The position numbers and the translations under genes were made by a program. Shown in pieces: positions 35,792 through 48,472 of a DNA stretch of 64,000 nt. The notes beneath the pieces were generated by a model. That model was not told where the DNA came from and ran no database searches. It was given only the letters and a program-made list of their open reading frames with translations. The stretch is taken from NCBI GenBank assembly GCA_002928875.1, contig PERO01000006.1:114142-178141 (forward strand). The letters run 5' to 3'. Every line of letters begins with the position of its first letter. Position 1 is the stretch's first letter. The stretch is from Methylobacterium sp. GTDB lineage: Bacteria > Pseudomonadota > Alphaproteobacteria > Rhizobiales > Beijerinckiaceae.

Positions 35792-36437
35792 CGCCCTGAT
35801 CGGCCTCGCCCTCGCGGCCGCCCTCGCCTTGCCCGTTCTGGCGCAATCCGGGAAGACCGGGCTCGGCCGCCCGGCCCTGCCGGAGGAGATCCAGGCCTGG
35901 GATATCGACGTGCGCCCGGACGGCGTCGGCCTGCCGCCCGGTAAGGGCAGCGTGAAGGAGGGCGAGGTGCTCTTCCTCGAACGCTGCGCCGCCTGCCATG
36001 GCGAATTCGCGGAAGGCGTCGGCCGCTGGCCGGTGCTCGCCGGCGGACAGGGCACGATGACGGCGGACCGCCCGGAGAAGACCATCGGCTCGTTCTGGCC
36101 CGACCTCTCGACCGCCTTCGATTACATCCGCCGCGCCATGCCCTATGGCAACGCGCAATCGCTCACCGCCGACGAGACCTACGCGCTGGTCGCGTTCCTG
36201 CTGAACATGAACAACCTCGTGGCGGAGGATTTCGTGCTCAGCCGGGAAAATTTTCTCACGGTGAAGCTGCCGAACGCGCCATCCTTTTTCGATGACGACC
36301 GCGAAAAGGCAGAAAGACACTTTTGGAATCGCACCCCTTGCCTGTCGAACTGCAAGCCCGACACTAGGATCACCGGGCGGGCGGCCATTCTGGATGTCAC
36401 GCCCGATGGCGGGGACAAGAGCATCAAGGTGGAATGA
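35775..36437 (+). CDS. soxD: sulfane dehydrogenase cytochrome subunit SoxD, short monohaem form
   Basis: Periplasmic cytochrome of 220 residues with signal to about LPVLAQ. One haem site is CAACH in FLERCAACHGEF, with the SoxD segment TIGSFWPDLSTAFDYIRRAMPYG. The C terminus has CLSNC (about residue 195). The well-known Paracoccus SoxD is about twice as long and dihaem; this copy has only the one-haem half. Overlaps soxC (17 bases) and the next cytochrome (ATGA). Confidence 0.93.
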   Translation: MSRSSSALIGLALAAALALPVLAQSGKTGLGRPALPEEIQAWDIDVRPDGVGLPPGKGSVKEGEVLFLERCAACHGEFAEGVGRWPVLAGGQGTMTADRPEKTIGSFWPDLSTAFDYIRRAMPYGNAQSLTADETYALVAFLLNMNNLVAEDFVLSRENFLTVKLPNAPSFFDDDREKAERHFWNRTPCLSNCKPDTRITGRAAILDVTPDGGDKSIKVE

Positions 36438-36781
36438 TGGGGAACGGGAAAAAGTTCGCGACGATCTGCGCCGCGCTTCTTGGCTTCGCCATCGTGGCAG
36501 GCTGGCCGGGCCGGCCCTTCTCCAGCACCTTCCGCGGCGACAGGGCCTTCGGCGAATATCTCGCGGCGGAATGCGTCACCTGTCACCAGAAATCCGGCAA
36601 GGTCGTCGGCGGGATTCCCGGGATCGTCGGCTGGCCGGAAGACCAGTTTCTCGCCGTGATGCACGCCTATCAGTCGGGCCAGCGCGAGAATGCGATCATG
36701 CGGACCATCGCCGGGCGGTTCAAGGACGACGAACTGCTCGCGCTCGCGGCCTATTTCGGTTCGCTCAAGCCACAACACTAG
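36434..36781 (+). CDS. soxE: small monohaem cytochrome c, partner of sulfide dehydrogenase (SoxE/FccA-like)
   Basis: Protein of 115 residues with an uncleaved or cleaved N-terminal hydrophobic segment (FATICAALLGFAIVAGW) and one haem site CVTCH. It sits directly before the flavoprotein gene soxF/fccB, which in flavocytochrome c sulfide dehydrogenase needs a cytochrome subunit. FccA is usually dihaem and Paracoccus SoxE is also a dihaem protein, so this is a reduced version. Assignment rests on position and haem motif. Its ATG overlaps the soxD stop. Confidence 0.78.
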   Translation: MMGNGKKFATICAALLGFAIVAGWPGRPFSSTFRGDRAFGEYLAAECVTCHQKSGKVVGGIPGIVGWPEDQFLAVMHAYQSGQRENAIMRTIAGRFKDDELLALAAYFGSLKPQH

Positions 36782-36799
36782 AAAAACCGAGGGGAAACC

Positions 36800-38071
36800 A
36801 TGACGACTCGTCGAGACATTCTGATCGGCTCCGGCGCGATCGCCGCCGCGAGCACCCTGCCGGCACCGGCCGTGCTCGCCATGCCGAAGCCGCGGGTCGT
36901 GGTCATCGGCGGCGGCGCCGGTGGTGCCACGGCCGCGAAATACATCGCCAAGGACAGCGACCGGATGATCGCGGTCACGCTCGTCGAGGAGAACCCGAAC
37001 TACCAGACCTGCTTCCACTCGAACCTCTTTCTCGGCGGCTTCCGGGATTACGCCTCCATCCTCCACGATTACCGCAAGCTGCCCGCCCATGGCGTCGAGG
37101 TCGTGCGCGCCCGCGCGCAGGTCATCGACCGCGAGAAGAAGCAGGTCGTGCTCGCCGATGGCCGGCGCCTGCCCTATGACCGGGTGGTCGTCTCGCCCGG
37201 CATCGACCTGAAATACGATTCCGTGCCCGGCTGGGGCAGGGAGCACGAGGAGCGGATGCCGCATGCCTGGAAGCCGGGCGCGCAGACCCGCCTCCTGAAG
37301 CGCCGGCTCGACGCCGTGCCCAATGGCGGCACCATCGTGATGATCGCCCCGCCGAACCCCTATCGCTGCCCGCCGGGGCCTTACGAGCGCGTCTCGATGT
37401 TCGCGCATGCCCTGAAGGGCGCGGGCAAGACGAAATCGAAGATCTTCGTCCTCGACCCGAAGGAGGCCTTCTCCAAGCAGGCTTTGTTCCAGGAGGGCTG
37501 GGAAAATCACTACAAGGGCATGGTGGAATGGCTGGGCCCCAAGGTGCATGACGGGATCAAGTCGGTCGATCCGAAGACCGGCACCGTCGTCACCGGCTTC
37601 GAGACCTACAAGGATTGCGCGCTGGTGAATGTCATCCCCGCGCAGATGGCCGGCGCGATCGCGCGCGATTCCGGCCTCGCGAACCAGACGGGCTTCTGCG
37701 CCATCCTGCCGGAAAGCATGAAGAGCGCGGTCGATCCGAACATCTTCGTCCTCGGCGATGCCTGCATCGCCGGCGACATGCCGAAATCGGCCTTCTCCGC
37801 CAATTCGCAGGCGAAAGTGGCGGCGATGACCATCCGCGGCGAACTCATCAATGCGCGCACCTTCCCGGCGCGCTACGCCAATACCTGCTGGAGCCTCATC
37901 GATACCGACGACACCGTGAAGGTCGGCGGCGCCTACGAGGCGAAGGACGGCAAGATTACCGCTTCCTCGACCTTCGTGTCGAAGACCGGAGAGACCGCCG
38001 AATTGCGCAAGCAGACGCAGGCCGAGAACATGGGCTGGTATGCGGGCATCGTCGAGGACATCTTCGGCTGA
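36800..38071 (+). CDS. soxF: flavocytochrome c sulfide dehydrogenase flavoprotein (SoxF/FccB)
   Basis: FAD enzyme of 423 residues that oxidises sulfide in the periplasm. Tat-like leader TTRRDILIGSGAIAAASTLP. FAD motif GGGAGGATAAKYI at 37-49. Cys71 in TCFHSNLFLGG corresponds to the covalent FAD cysteine of FccB. Redox cysteines are seen in NPYRCPPGPYERV and GDACIAGDMPKSAFSANSQAK. The C-terminal FCSD domain includes TCWSLI. Follows its cytochrome by 18 bases and ends the rightward sox operon. Confidence 0.94.
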   Translation: MTTRRDILIGSGAIAAASTLPAPAVLAMPKPRVVVIGGGAGGATAAKYIAKDSDRMIAVTLVEENPNYQTCFHSNLFLGGFRDYASILHDYRKLPAHGVEVVRARAQVIDREKKQVVLADGRRLPYDRVVVSPGIDLKYDSVPGWGREHEERMPHAWKPGAQTRLLKRRLDAVPNGGTIVMIAPPNPYRCPPGPYERVSMFAHALKGAGKTKSKIFVLDPKEAFSKQALFQEGWENHYKGMVEWLGPKVHDGIKSVDPKTGTVVTGFETYKDCALVNVIPAQMAGAIARDSGLANQTGFCAILPESMKSAVDPNIFVLGDACIAGDMPKSAFSANSQAKVAAMTIRGELINARTFPARYANTCWSLIDTDDTVKVGGAYEAKDGKITASSTFVSKTGETAELRKQTQAENMGWYAGIVEDIFG

Positions 38072-38085
38072 TCGAACGGCCGGGC

Positions 38086-38111
38086 GTGAGGCGCGCGCGG
38101 GCGCGCCTCAC
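38086..38111. terminator. strong hairpin between soxF and the convergent kinase gene
   Basis: GTGAGGCGCGC-GCGG-GCGCGCCTCAC, a perfect 11-bp stem 14 bases after the soxF stop and 17 bases before the end of the opposing gene. No T-tract on either strand; symmetric position suggests a shared terminator or transcript cap. Confidence 0.6.
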
Positions 38112-38128
38112 CAGGCAAGCGCCTTTCT

Positions 38129-39295
38129 TCAACCCAAGCGGGGCAGGCGCAGCGAGACGCGGAGCCCGGAGCCGGGAATGCTTTCCGCCTCGAGCCCGCC
38201 GCCATGCAGGGCCAGAATGCCCCCGGCGATCGGCAGGCCCATGCCGAGACCCTGATGATGGCGCGAGAGTGACATGTCCGCTTGCGAGAAGGGTTCGAGG
38301 CAGCGGGCGATTTCCTCCGGCGGCATGCCCTCGCCATCATCCTCGACGATGATCTTCAGCCCCTCGCCCTCGCGGGCGGCGGCCAGCACCAGCGTCGTGG
38401 CCCCCTTCGCGTGCTTGAGAACGTTCTCGATCAGGCGCGACAGGGCGGAGGCCAGCAGGCCCGGATCGGCTTCGAGGCGCAGGGGCGCGTCGTCCCCGCG
38501 TCGCTCCAGGCGAATGCCCGCCTTGGCGAGCGCCGGGCCGTGCAATTCCTGCATGTCGTCGAACAGCCAGCCCGGCGCGAGCGGTTCGGGCGCGGGCACG
38601 ATGCGGCCGGAGAGAATGTCCGAATAGGTCGCCATGTCGGCGAAGCTCTGCAACAGCCTGCGCCCCGATTCCTGCACCGCATCGAGATGCTCGCGCATGG
38701 CGACGAGATCACCACTCTCGCGGGCTTCGCCGGCCAGCCGCGTGAAGCCGATGATCGCGTTCAGCGGGGTCTTCATCTCGTGACGGAGGACACTCATCAG
38801 ATTGTCCTTCGTGCGGCCGAGCATCTCGGCTTCCTTCTGCGCCGCGCGCGCCAGCCGCTCGTTGCGCGCCGCACGACAGACGAAGCGCAGGTAATGGTCG
38901 AGCAAGGTCCAGTTGACGGGCTTCACCACGAACGAGGAGGCACCGAGTTCATAAGCGCGATCGATCGCCATCGCGTCGTCGCGCGAGGTGACCATGATGA
39001 TCGGCAGATCGGCGGTCTCAGGCCGCGAGCGGACCTGGGCGATCACTTCGAGGCCGGTCATGTCCGGCATCTCCATGTCGACGATCAGGATGTCGTAATG
39101 CCCTTCGCCGAGCGTCTTGAGGCCGGCCGCGCCATTTTCGGCGAGGGTCACGTCGCGCCGCTGCATGGTGAGGAACATGCGCGAGGTTTCGCGATAGATC
39201 GGGTCGTCATCGACAACCAGAACCCGCAACCTGCCGTTTTCGGCGGCAGGGGACTGCGCCGGACGGTTCGAAGCGGGGGACGGAGCAGGCAACAT
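38129..39295 (-). CDS. receiver-histidine kinase hybrid (REC-HisKA-HATPase)
   Basis: Soluble protein of 388 residues. An N-terminal receiver (about 22-140) has phosphoacceptor Asp73 in ILIVDMEMPDMTG and Lys in SFVVKPVNW. A kinase follows, with His172 in SVLRHEMKTPLNAIIGF and an HATPase domain (RLIENVLKHAKG, DDGEGMP, GLGMGLPIAGG). Having the receiver first suggests that another kinase controls it. The divergent large hybrid kinase at 39449 is the obvious candidate. No membrane or sensor domain is present. Confidence 0.87.
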   Translation of the reverse strand: MLPAPSPASNRPAQSPAAENGRLRVLVVDDDPIYRETSRMFLTMQRRDVTLAENGAAGLKTLGEGHYDILIVDMEMPDMTGLEVIAQVRSRPETADLPIIMVTSRDDAMAIDRAYELGASSFVVKPVNWTLLDHYLRFVCRAARNERLARAAQKEAEMLGRTKDNLMSVLRHEMKTPLNAIIGFTRLAGEARESGDLVAMREHLDAVQESGRRLLQSFADMATYSDILSGRIVPAPEPLAPGWLFDDMQELHGPALAKAGIRLERRGDDAPLRLEADPGLLASALSRLIENVLKHAKGATTLVLAAAREGEGLKIIVEDDGEGMPPEEIARCLEPFSQADMSLSRHHQGLGMGLPIAGGILALHGGGLEAESIPGSGLRVSLRLPRLG

Positions 39296-39448
39296 GGGAG
39301 GCCGCCCTTTCAGCTCAGGTTGTAAAGCGCCAAACCTTTCACCGACGTTACAGCATTAACGGGAGCCTCAGCTTTTCCAGCTACTTCAGCTTATTCGGCA
39401 ATGCTGCCGAACCTGTGTGTCGCGTTGAACCGAGAGATTTGAGCGCCT

Positions 39449-42265
<2,817 letters not shown>

Positions 42266-42287
42266 GGCCCGCGCGGCTTGCGATCCG

Positions 42288-43211
42288 TCAGCGCAAGTCG
42301 CGCGCCGTCAGCCAGAACACCTCGCCCGTGCTCTCTTCGGTGTCGAGCCAGGTGAAGGCGAGATCCGGGAACTCGGCGTCGAGCACCGCGCGATCGAGCC
42401 CGATCTCGCAGAGCATCCCGCCCTCGGCGTCGAGATGCTGGCCCGCCTCGCGTAGGATGCGCCGCACGAGATCGAACCCGTCAGGCCCGCCATCGAGCGC
42501 CATCGCCGGTTCGTGGCGGAATTCCTCGGGCATGATGGCGATGGTCGCCTGATCCACATAGGGCGGGTTCGTGAGGATGAGGTCGAAGCGCATGCCCTTC
42601 ACCGGCGCGAAGAGATCGCCCCTGTGGAGCGTGATGCGATCCTCGAGGCCGTAATCCGCGACATTCTCGGCCGCGAGAGAGAGCGCCTCGGCGGAGAGAT
42701 CGACCGCATGCACTTCCGCATTCGGGAAGGCATGCGCCGCGAGGATCGCGAGGCTGCCGCCGCCCGTGCAGAGATCCAGCACTGAGGTCACCGCAGCCGG
42801 GTCCTCGATCAGCCCCGCGCCATCCGACCCGTCGAAAAGCGGCGAGAACAGCAGATCCGCCACGAAGGAGCGCGGGATGATCGCGCGGCGGTCGCTGCGG
42901 AACGAGAACCCGTGCAGATAGGTGCGGCCGGTGATGTAGGCGGCGGGAATCCGCTTCTCGATGCGCATCGCGATCCGCTCGCCGAGCATCGCCTTCTCGC
43001 GCGCGGTGAGGCGCGCATCGGCAAAGGCGTTGAAATCATCCACCGGCAGGTGGAGGCTTTCGAGGATCAGGAAGACAGCTTCATCCAGCGCATTCGTCGC
43101 GCCATGGCCGTGATGCAGGTTCGCCTGCCGGAAGGCGCTGACGGCATAGCGCAGGCAATCGCGCAGGGTTGCAAGTTCGGCGATCTCGGTGCGCGGGTCG
43201 GGCATGGTCAT
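42288..43211 (-). CDS. prmB: 50S ribosomal protein L3 glutamine methyltransferase PrmB
   Basis: SAM-dependent N5-glutamine methyltransferase of 307 residues. Helical N-terminal domain includes HHGHGATNALDEAVFLILESLHLP, typical of PrmB rather than PrmC. The SAM motif is VLDLCTGGGSLAILAA and the catalytic NPPY motif is in LILTNPPYVD. ATG at 43209-43211 overlaps the stop of the upstream membrane gene (ATGA), preferred over the ATG two codons further in. Confidence 0.92.
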   Translation of the reverse strand: MTMPDPRTEIAELATLRDCLRYAVSAFRQANLHHGHGATNALDEAVFLILESLHLPVDDFNAFADARLTAREKAMLGERIAMRIEKRIPAAYITGRTYLHGFSFRSDRRAIIPRSFVADLLFSPLFDGSDGAGLIEDPAAVTSVLDLCTGGGSLAILAAHAFPNAEVHAVDLSAEALSLAAENVADYGLEDRITLHRGDLFAPVKGMRFDLILTNPPYVDQATIAIMPEEFRHEPAMALDGGPDGFDLVRRILREAGQHLDAEGGMLCEIGLDRAVLDAEFPDLAFTWLDTEESTGEVFWLTARDLR

Positions 43212-43633
43212 GAGGCGGTGCGGTCCCATCCGGCGGCCAGCGCCGGAAAAACGATCAGCAGGGATTGGGCGAGGAGGTTGAGGAAACCGATGGGCGTCAG
43301 CGCATCGGTGAGGATCGCGGAATAGGGCAGGCGAAAGAGCCAGCGCCCCAGCAGCATCTCGGCCATGAGGAGCAGGAAGAACGCCACAAGGCCAATCGCC
43401 AGCGCATCGCCGCGTTCCACCGGGCCGGCCCGGCGCATCACCAGCCGCGCCGCGAGGAAGCTGATCACGACCATCACCGGCAGTTCCGCGAGGCGGCTGG
43501 CATCCGCCCCGAGATAGGGCTGGAGCAGCACCAAGCGGAAGGTGCCGAGCGCGAAGCCCGCGGCGAAGACCAGAGCGAAATAGCCGGCGCCCAGCGCCAG
43601 CACCCGCGCGAAGCTGGTCTCAGCCCCGCGCAT
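43208..43633 (-). CDS. hypothetical four-helix membrane protein
   Basis: Protein of 141 residues with four probable membrane segments (about 10-30, 48-66, 77-97 and 114-134). I do not recognise the family. It lies between gcdH (3-base gap) and prmB (ATGA overlap), so it is translated with prmB. The middle segment RAGPVERGDALAIGLVAFFLL is the most distinctive stretch. No function is proposed. Confidence 0.7.
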   Translation of the reverse strand: MRGAETSFARVLALGAGYFALVFAAGFALGTFRLVLLQPYLGADASRLAELPVMVVISFLAARLVMRRAGPVERGDALAIGLVAFFLLLMAEMLLGRWLFRLPYSAILTDALTPIGFLNLLAQSLLIVFPALAAGWDRTAS

Positions 43634-43636
43634 TGA

Positions 43637-44833
<1,197 letters not shown>

Positions 44834-45146
44834 GATGGACCTTGGGGCCTGAGGGAACCGCACATGAGACATGCACTTTCCCTGCTTCTAGCCAAGCCTT
44901 GGGCCACAAGGAAGGGCCGAGTTGCCGCGCGCGGCGCGCGGCCCGGTGCAGAACGGGCATGAGACGGATTGCCTTTGTTCCGCAAGGCCCCATGATGGCG
45001 GACGAAAAGGCCCGCTTCGCCACGCGCGAACTGGCCTCGACCTTGCTGGGCAGGAGGGAGCCCTTTCCGGCAGGGGCTGCGGGGGAAGACCGGGCGTGAA
45101 ACCCGGCCCATCCCCGCCGAAGGTGGCGTTGGGGAGGACGTGACGG
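44834..45146. other. intergenic region between gcdH and the Anbu operon
   Basis: 313 bases between divergent genes. It must hold promoters for both directions, but no clear -35/-10 pair or repeat was found. A short plus-strand open frame (44842-45099) has low-complexity composition and no ribosome site, and is not considered a gene. GGAGG before 45147 is the ribosome site of the next gene. Confidence 0.6.
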
Positions 45147-46583
45147 ATGCCTGAAGTCTTCGACGAGATGAACGGCCTGGGCGAAGGGGTTCGCCCGGTC
45201 TATCGGGAAATCGCGGAATGGTTCGAGCAGGCACCGCGAGATCTGATCGCCAGCCGTCGCGCCGAGGCCGAGGCCTTCTTCCGCCGCATCGGCATCACCT
45301 TCGCGGTCTATGGCGACGAACAGGGCGCCGAGCGCATCATCCCGTTCGACATCCTGCCGCGCGTCATCACGTCCACCGAATGGGCCAATCTCGCGAAGGG
45401 GCTGGAGCAGCGCGTCCAGGCGATCAACGCCTTCATCGCCGATTGCTACGGCCCGCGTGAAGCGGTGAAGGCCGGCATCATCCCCGAGGAACTGGTGCTC
45501 GCGAACCCGGCCTTCCGGCCTGAAATGACGCGCATCCGCCCCGCGAAGGACATCTATTGCCACATCTGCGGCATCGACATTGTGCGCACCGGACCGGACG
45601 CATTCCACGTGCTGGAGGACAACGCCCGCACGCCCTCCGGCGTGTCCTACATGCTGGAGAACCGCGAGGCCATGATGCGCCTCTTCCCGGAACTGCTGAG
45701 CCTCAAGAAGATCAAGCCGGTGGACCAGTATCCGGAGGAGCTGCTTGCCACCCTGCGCTCCGTCGCGCCGCATACCGCGCCGGGGGAACCGACGGTCGTG
45801 GTGCTGACGCCGGGGCCCTACAATTCCGCCTATTACGAGCATTCCTTCCTCGCCGACCGCATGGGCGTGGAACTGGTGGAGGGGCATGATCTCTTCGTGC
45901 GCGGCAACGTCGTCTACATGCGCACCACGGAGGGGCCGAAGCGGGTGGACGTCATCTACCGGCGGGTGGATGACGAATTCCTCGATCCCCTCTCCTTCCG
46001 GCCGGATAGCGCCTTGGGCGTGCCGGGGCTGCTTTCTGCCTACAAGGCGCGCAATGTGACCATTACCAATGCAATCGGCACCGGCGTCGCCGATGACAAG
46101 GCGGTCTATTCCTACATGCCCGAGATCGTGCGGTTCTTCACCGGCAAGGATGCGATGCTCGCCAATGTCGAAACCTTCCGCTGCCGCGAGCCGGCGGCCC
46201 TGAGCCATGTTCTGGCGCATATCGGCGATCTCGTCGTGAAGGAGGTGAACGGCTCGGGCGGCTACGGCATGCTCGTTGGCCCGCACGCGACGAAAGCGCA
46301 GCGCGAGGCCTTCGCGCAGAAGGTGAAGGCGCATCCGGAAAACTACATCGCCCAGCCGACATTGGCGCTCTCGACCGTGCCCTGTTTCGTGGAGGACGGG
46401 CTGGCCCCGCGCCATGTCGACCTCCGGCCCTTCGTGCTGTCCGGCTCCGACAAGATCCGCATCGTGCCGGGCGGGCTCACGCGGGTGGCGCTGAAGAAGG
46501 GCTCGCTTGTCGTGAATTCAAGCCAGGGGGGTGGCACCAAGGACACCTGGATCGTGGATGCCGGCACGGCCGGCAACGCCTGA
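45147..46583 (+). CDS. circularly permuted ATP-grasp type 2 protein (Anbu operon)
   Basis: Protein of 478 residues of the circularly permuted ATP-grasp family. Typical segments are GITFAVYGDEQGAERIIPFDILPRVI (about 51-76), HICGIDIVRTGPDAFHVLEDN, NVETFRCR and VVKEVNGSGGYGMLVGP, the ATP-binding lysine region. Related ATP-grasp enzymes ligate amino acids or peptides, so a peptide-bond-forming role is suspected. First gene of a four-gene operon with the alpha-E, transglutaminase and Anbu genes. GGAGG lies 9 bases before the ATG. Confidence 0.93.
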   Translation: MPEVFDEMNGLGEGVRPVYREIAEWFEQAPRDLIASRRAEAEAFFRRIGITFAVYGDEQGAERIIPFDILPRVITSTEWANLAKGLEQRVQAINAFIADCYGPREAVKAGIIPEELVLANPAFRPEMTRIRPAKDIYCHICGIDIVRTGPDAFHVLEDNARTPSGVSYMLENREAMMRLFPELLSLKKIKPVDQYPEELLATLRSVAPHTAPGEPTVVVLTPGPYNSAYYEHSFLADRMGVELVEGHDLFVRGNVVYMRTTEGPKRVDVIYRRVDDEFLDPLSFRPDSALGVPGLLSAYKARNVTITNAIGTGVADDKAVYSYMPEIVRFFTGKDAMLANVETFRCREPAALSHVLAHIGDLVVKEVNGSGGYGMLVGPHATKAQREAFAQKVKAHPENYIAQPTLALSTVPCFVEDGLAPRHVDLRPFVLSGSDKIRIVPGGLTRVALKKGSLVVNSSQGGGTKDTWIVDAGTAGNA

Positions 46584-46610
46584 CCCCGACGGAAGAGCGA
46601 AGGATTCCCC

Positions 46611-47552
46611 ATGCTTGCCCGCACCGCCGACAATCTCTTCTGGCTCTCGCGCTATGTGGAACGCGCCGAAAGCCTCGCGCGCATCCTCGATGTCGCGCTG
46701 CGCCTCGCGACGCTTCCCTCGGCCTATGCCGGGACATCGAACGAATGGGAAAGCGCGATCGACACCGCCGCCTGCCGCGACGCCTTCTATGCCGCCTACC
46801 CCGTCGCCAACGAGAAGAACGTCACCGCCTTCATCATCGCCGGCGAGACGAACCCCACCTCCATCCGCCGCTGCATCGAGATTGCCCGGCACAATGCCCG
46901 CGCGGTGCGCACCGCCATCACCACCGAGGTGTGGGAAATCCTCAACGATGCCTGGAACCATCTGCAGCGCGTGAAGCTGCACTCGATGAGCGGGCAGGAT
47001 CTCACCCGCTTCCTCGCCTTCGTGAAGGAAGTGTCGCTCCGGTTCGACGGCACCGCCTATCGCACCATGCTGCGGACGGATCATTACTGGTTCCAGCGCC
47101 TCGGCATGTATATCGAACGCGCGGACAACACCGCCCGCCTGCTCGACGTGAAATACCATGTCGTGCTCCCGGACCCCGAGCCCGTGGGCGGCGGCCTCGA
47201 CTACTTCCAGTGGTCGTCGCTGCTCCGGGCGCTGTCGGCGCTGAATTCCTACCATCTCATCTATCGCGAGAGCATCCGGCCCTGGCTTGTTGCGGATTTC
47301 CTGATCCTGCGCCCGGAACAGCCCCGTTCGCTGATCTCGACCTACAAGAACCTGAATGATGTGCTCGATCTTCTGGCCGAACGCTATGGCCGGCAGGGGC
47401 CGAGCCAGCGCCTCGCCCGCACGACTTTCGCCGAACTGGGGAACGTCGACACCGATCGGCTGTTTCAGCAGGGTCTGCACGAGTTTCTCGTGGCCTTCCT
47501 CGCCGAGAACAACCGGCTGGGGATGGCGATCTCCGAACAATACCTGCAATAG
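46611..47552 (+). CDS. alpha-E domain protein (DUF403, Anbu operon)
   Basis: All-helical protein of 313 residues. The first residues MLARTADNLFWLSRYVERAE are the hallmark of the alpha-E/DUF403 family, with FQRLGMYIERADNTARLLDVKYH in the middle. Often fused or adjacent to circularly permuted ATP-grasp proteins; biochemical activity unknown. Follows the ATP-grasp gene by 27 bases and precedes the transglutaminase gene by 36. Confidence 0.93.
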   Translation: MLARTADNLFWLSRYVERAESLARILDVALRLATLPSAYAGTSNEWESAIDTAACRDAFYAAYPVANEKNVTAFIIAGETNPTSIRRCIEIARHNARAVRTAITTEVWEILNDAWNHLQRVKLHSMSGQDLTRFLAFVKEVSLRFDGTAYRTMLRTDHYWFQRLGMYIERADNTARLLDVKYHVVLPDPEPVGGGLDYFQWSSLLRALSALNSYHLIYRESIRPWLVADFLILRPEQPRSLISTYKNLNDVLDLLAERYGRQGPSQRLARTTFAELGNVDTDRLFQQGLHEFLVAFLAENNRLGMAISEQYLQ

Positions 47553-47588
47553 GCCTGGGATTCCGGCCCGCCGCGAACGGACTTTTCG

Positions 47589-48413
47589 ATGCGCCTCACA
47601 CTGAGACACGAGACCAATTACGATTACGCCGAGCCGGCCCGCGGCGCGATCCAGGTTCTCCGGCTCACGCCACGCAACCACGCGACGCAGTTCGTGCGGC
47701 GCTGGCGCGTGGAAATCGACGCCGATTGCCGGCTCGAGCGCGACGAGGACGCCTATGGCAACATCACGCATATCTTCTCGATCGACGGGCCGATCGAGCG
47801 GATGCGCATTCTCGTCGAGGGCGAGATCGACACCAGCGCCAGTGCCGGCGTGGTGCGCGGCAGCCTCGAGCGCTTTCCCCTCACCTACTGGACGAGCGAC
47901 ACGCCGCTGACGGCCGCCGGCCCCGGCCTCGCGGAATTCGCCGCCGACCTTGCGGCGCAGGAAGGCGGGGATGCGTTCGCGTTCCTGCACCGGCTCAACA
48001 GCACCATCTTCGAAACCTTCACCTTCCTGCCCGGCGCCACGGATGCCGCCTCGCGGGCGGAAGAGGTGTTCGAGCAGAAGACGGGCGTCTGCCAGGATTT
48101 CGCGCAGGTCTTCATCGCGGCGGCCCGGCAGATGGGGCTGCCGGCGCGGTATGTCTCCGGCTATTTCCTGCGCACGGATACCGCGGCGCAGGAGGCCGGG
48201 CATGCCTGGGCCGAGGCGCATATCGCCGGCATCGGCTGGGTGGGGTTCGACCCGGCGCACGGGCTCTGCGCGGATGAGCGCTACATCCGCCTCGCGACGG
48301 GCCGCGACTATCTCGAGGCGGCCCCCATCCGGGGTTCGCGGCTCGGCGGGCACGGCGAGAGCCTCTCCGTGCAGGTTTCCATCCACGAGGGCCGCGCCAT
48401 CAGCGAGCAGTAG
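47589..48413 (+). CDS. transglutaminase-like cysteine protease (Anbu operon)
   Basis: Protein of 274 residues with an N-terminal bacterial transglutaminase-associated beta domain (RLTLRHETNYDYAEPARGAIQVLRLTP) and a papain-like catalytic domain with Cys168 in TGVCQDFAQVF, His205 in GHAWAEA and Asp221 in GFDPAHG. All three catalytic residues are present. Activity as protease, transglutaminase or amidase cannot be told. No signal peptide, so it acts in the cytoplasm with its operon partners. Confidence 0.92.
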   Translation: MRLTLRHETNYDYAEPARGAIQVLRLTPRNHATQFVRRWRVEIDADCRLERDEDAYGNITHIFSIDGPIERMRILVEGEIDTSASAGVVRGSLERFPLTYWTSDTPLTAAGPGLAEFAADLAAQEGGDAFAFLHRLNSTIFETFTFLPGATDAASRAEEVFEQKTGVCQDFAQVFIAAARQMGLPARYVSGYFLRTDTAAQEAGHAWAEAHIAGIGWVGFDPAHGLCADERYIRLATGRDYLEAAPIRGSRLGGHGESLSVQVSIHEGRAISEQ

Positions 48414-48472
48414 AAATCGCTGGAGTGGCAGTGCTACAGATGACCTCATTCAGAACGGACGGGCGGGAAGCG

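Noticed and set aside
44842..45099. Short plus-strand open frame before the Anbu operon
   Set aside because: No ribosome site, biased composition, no family; treated as intergenic.
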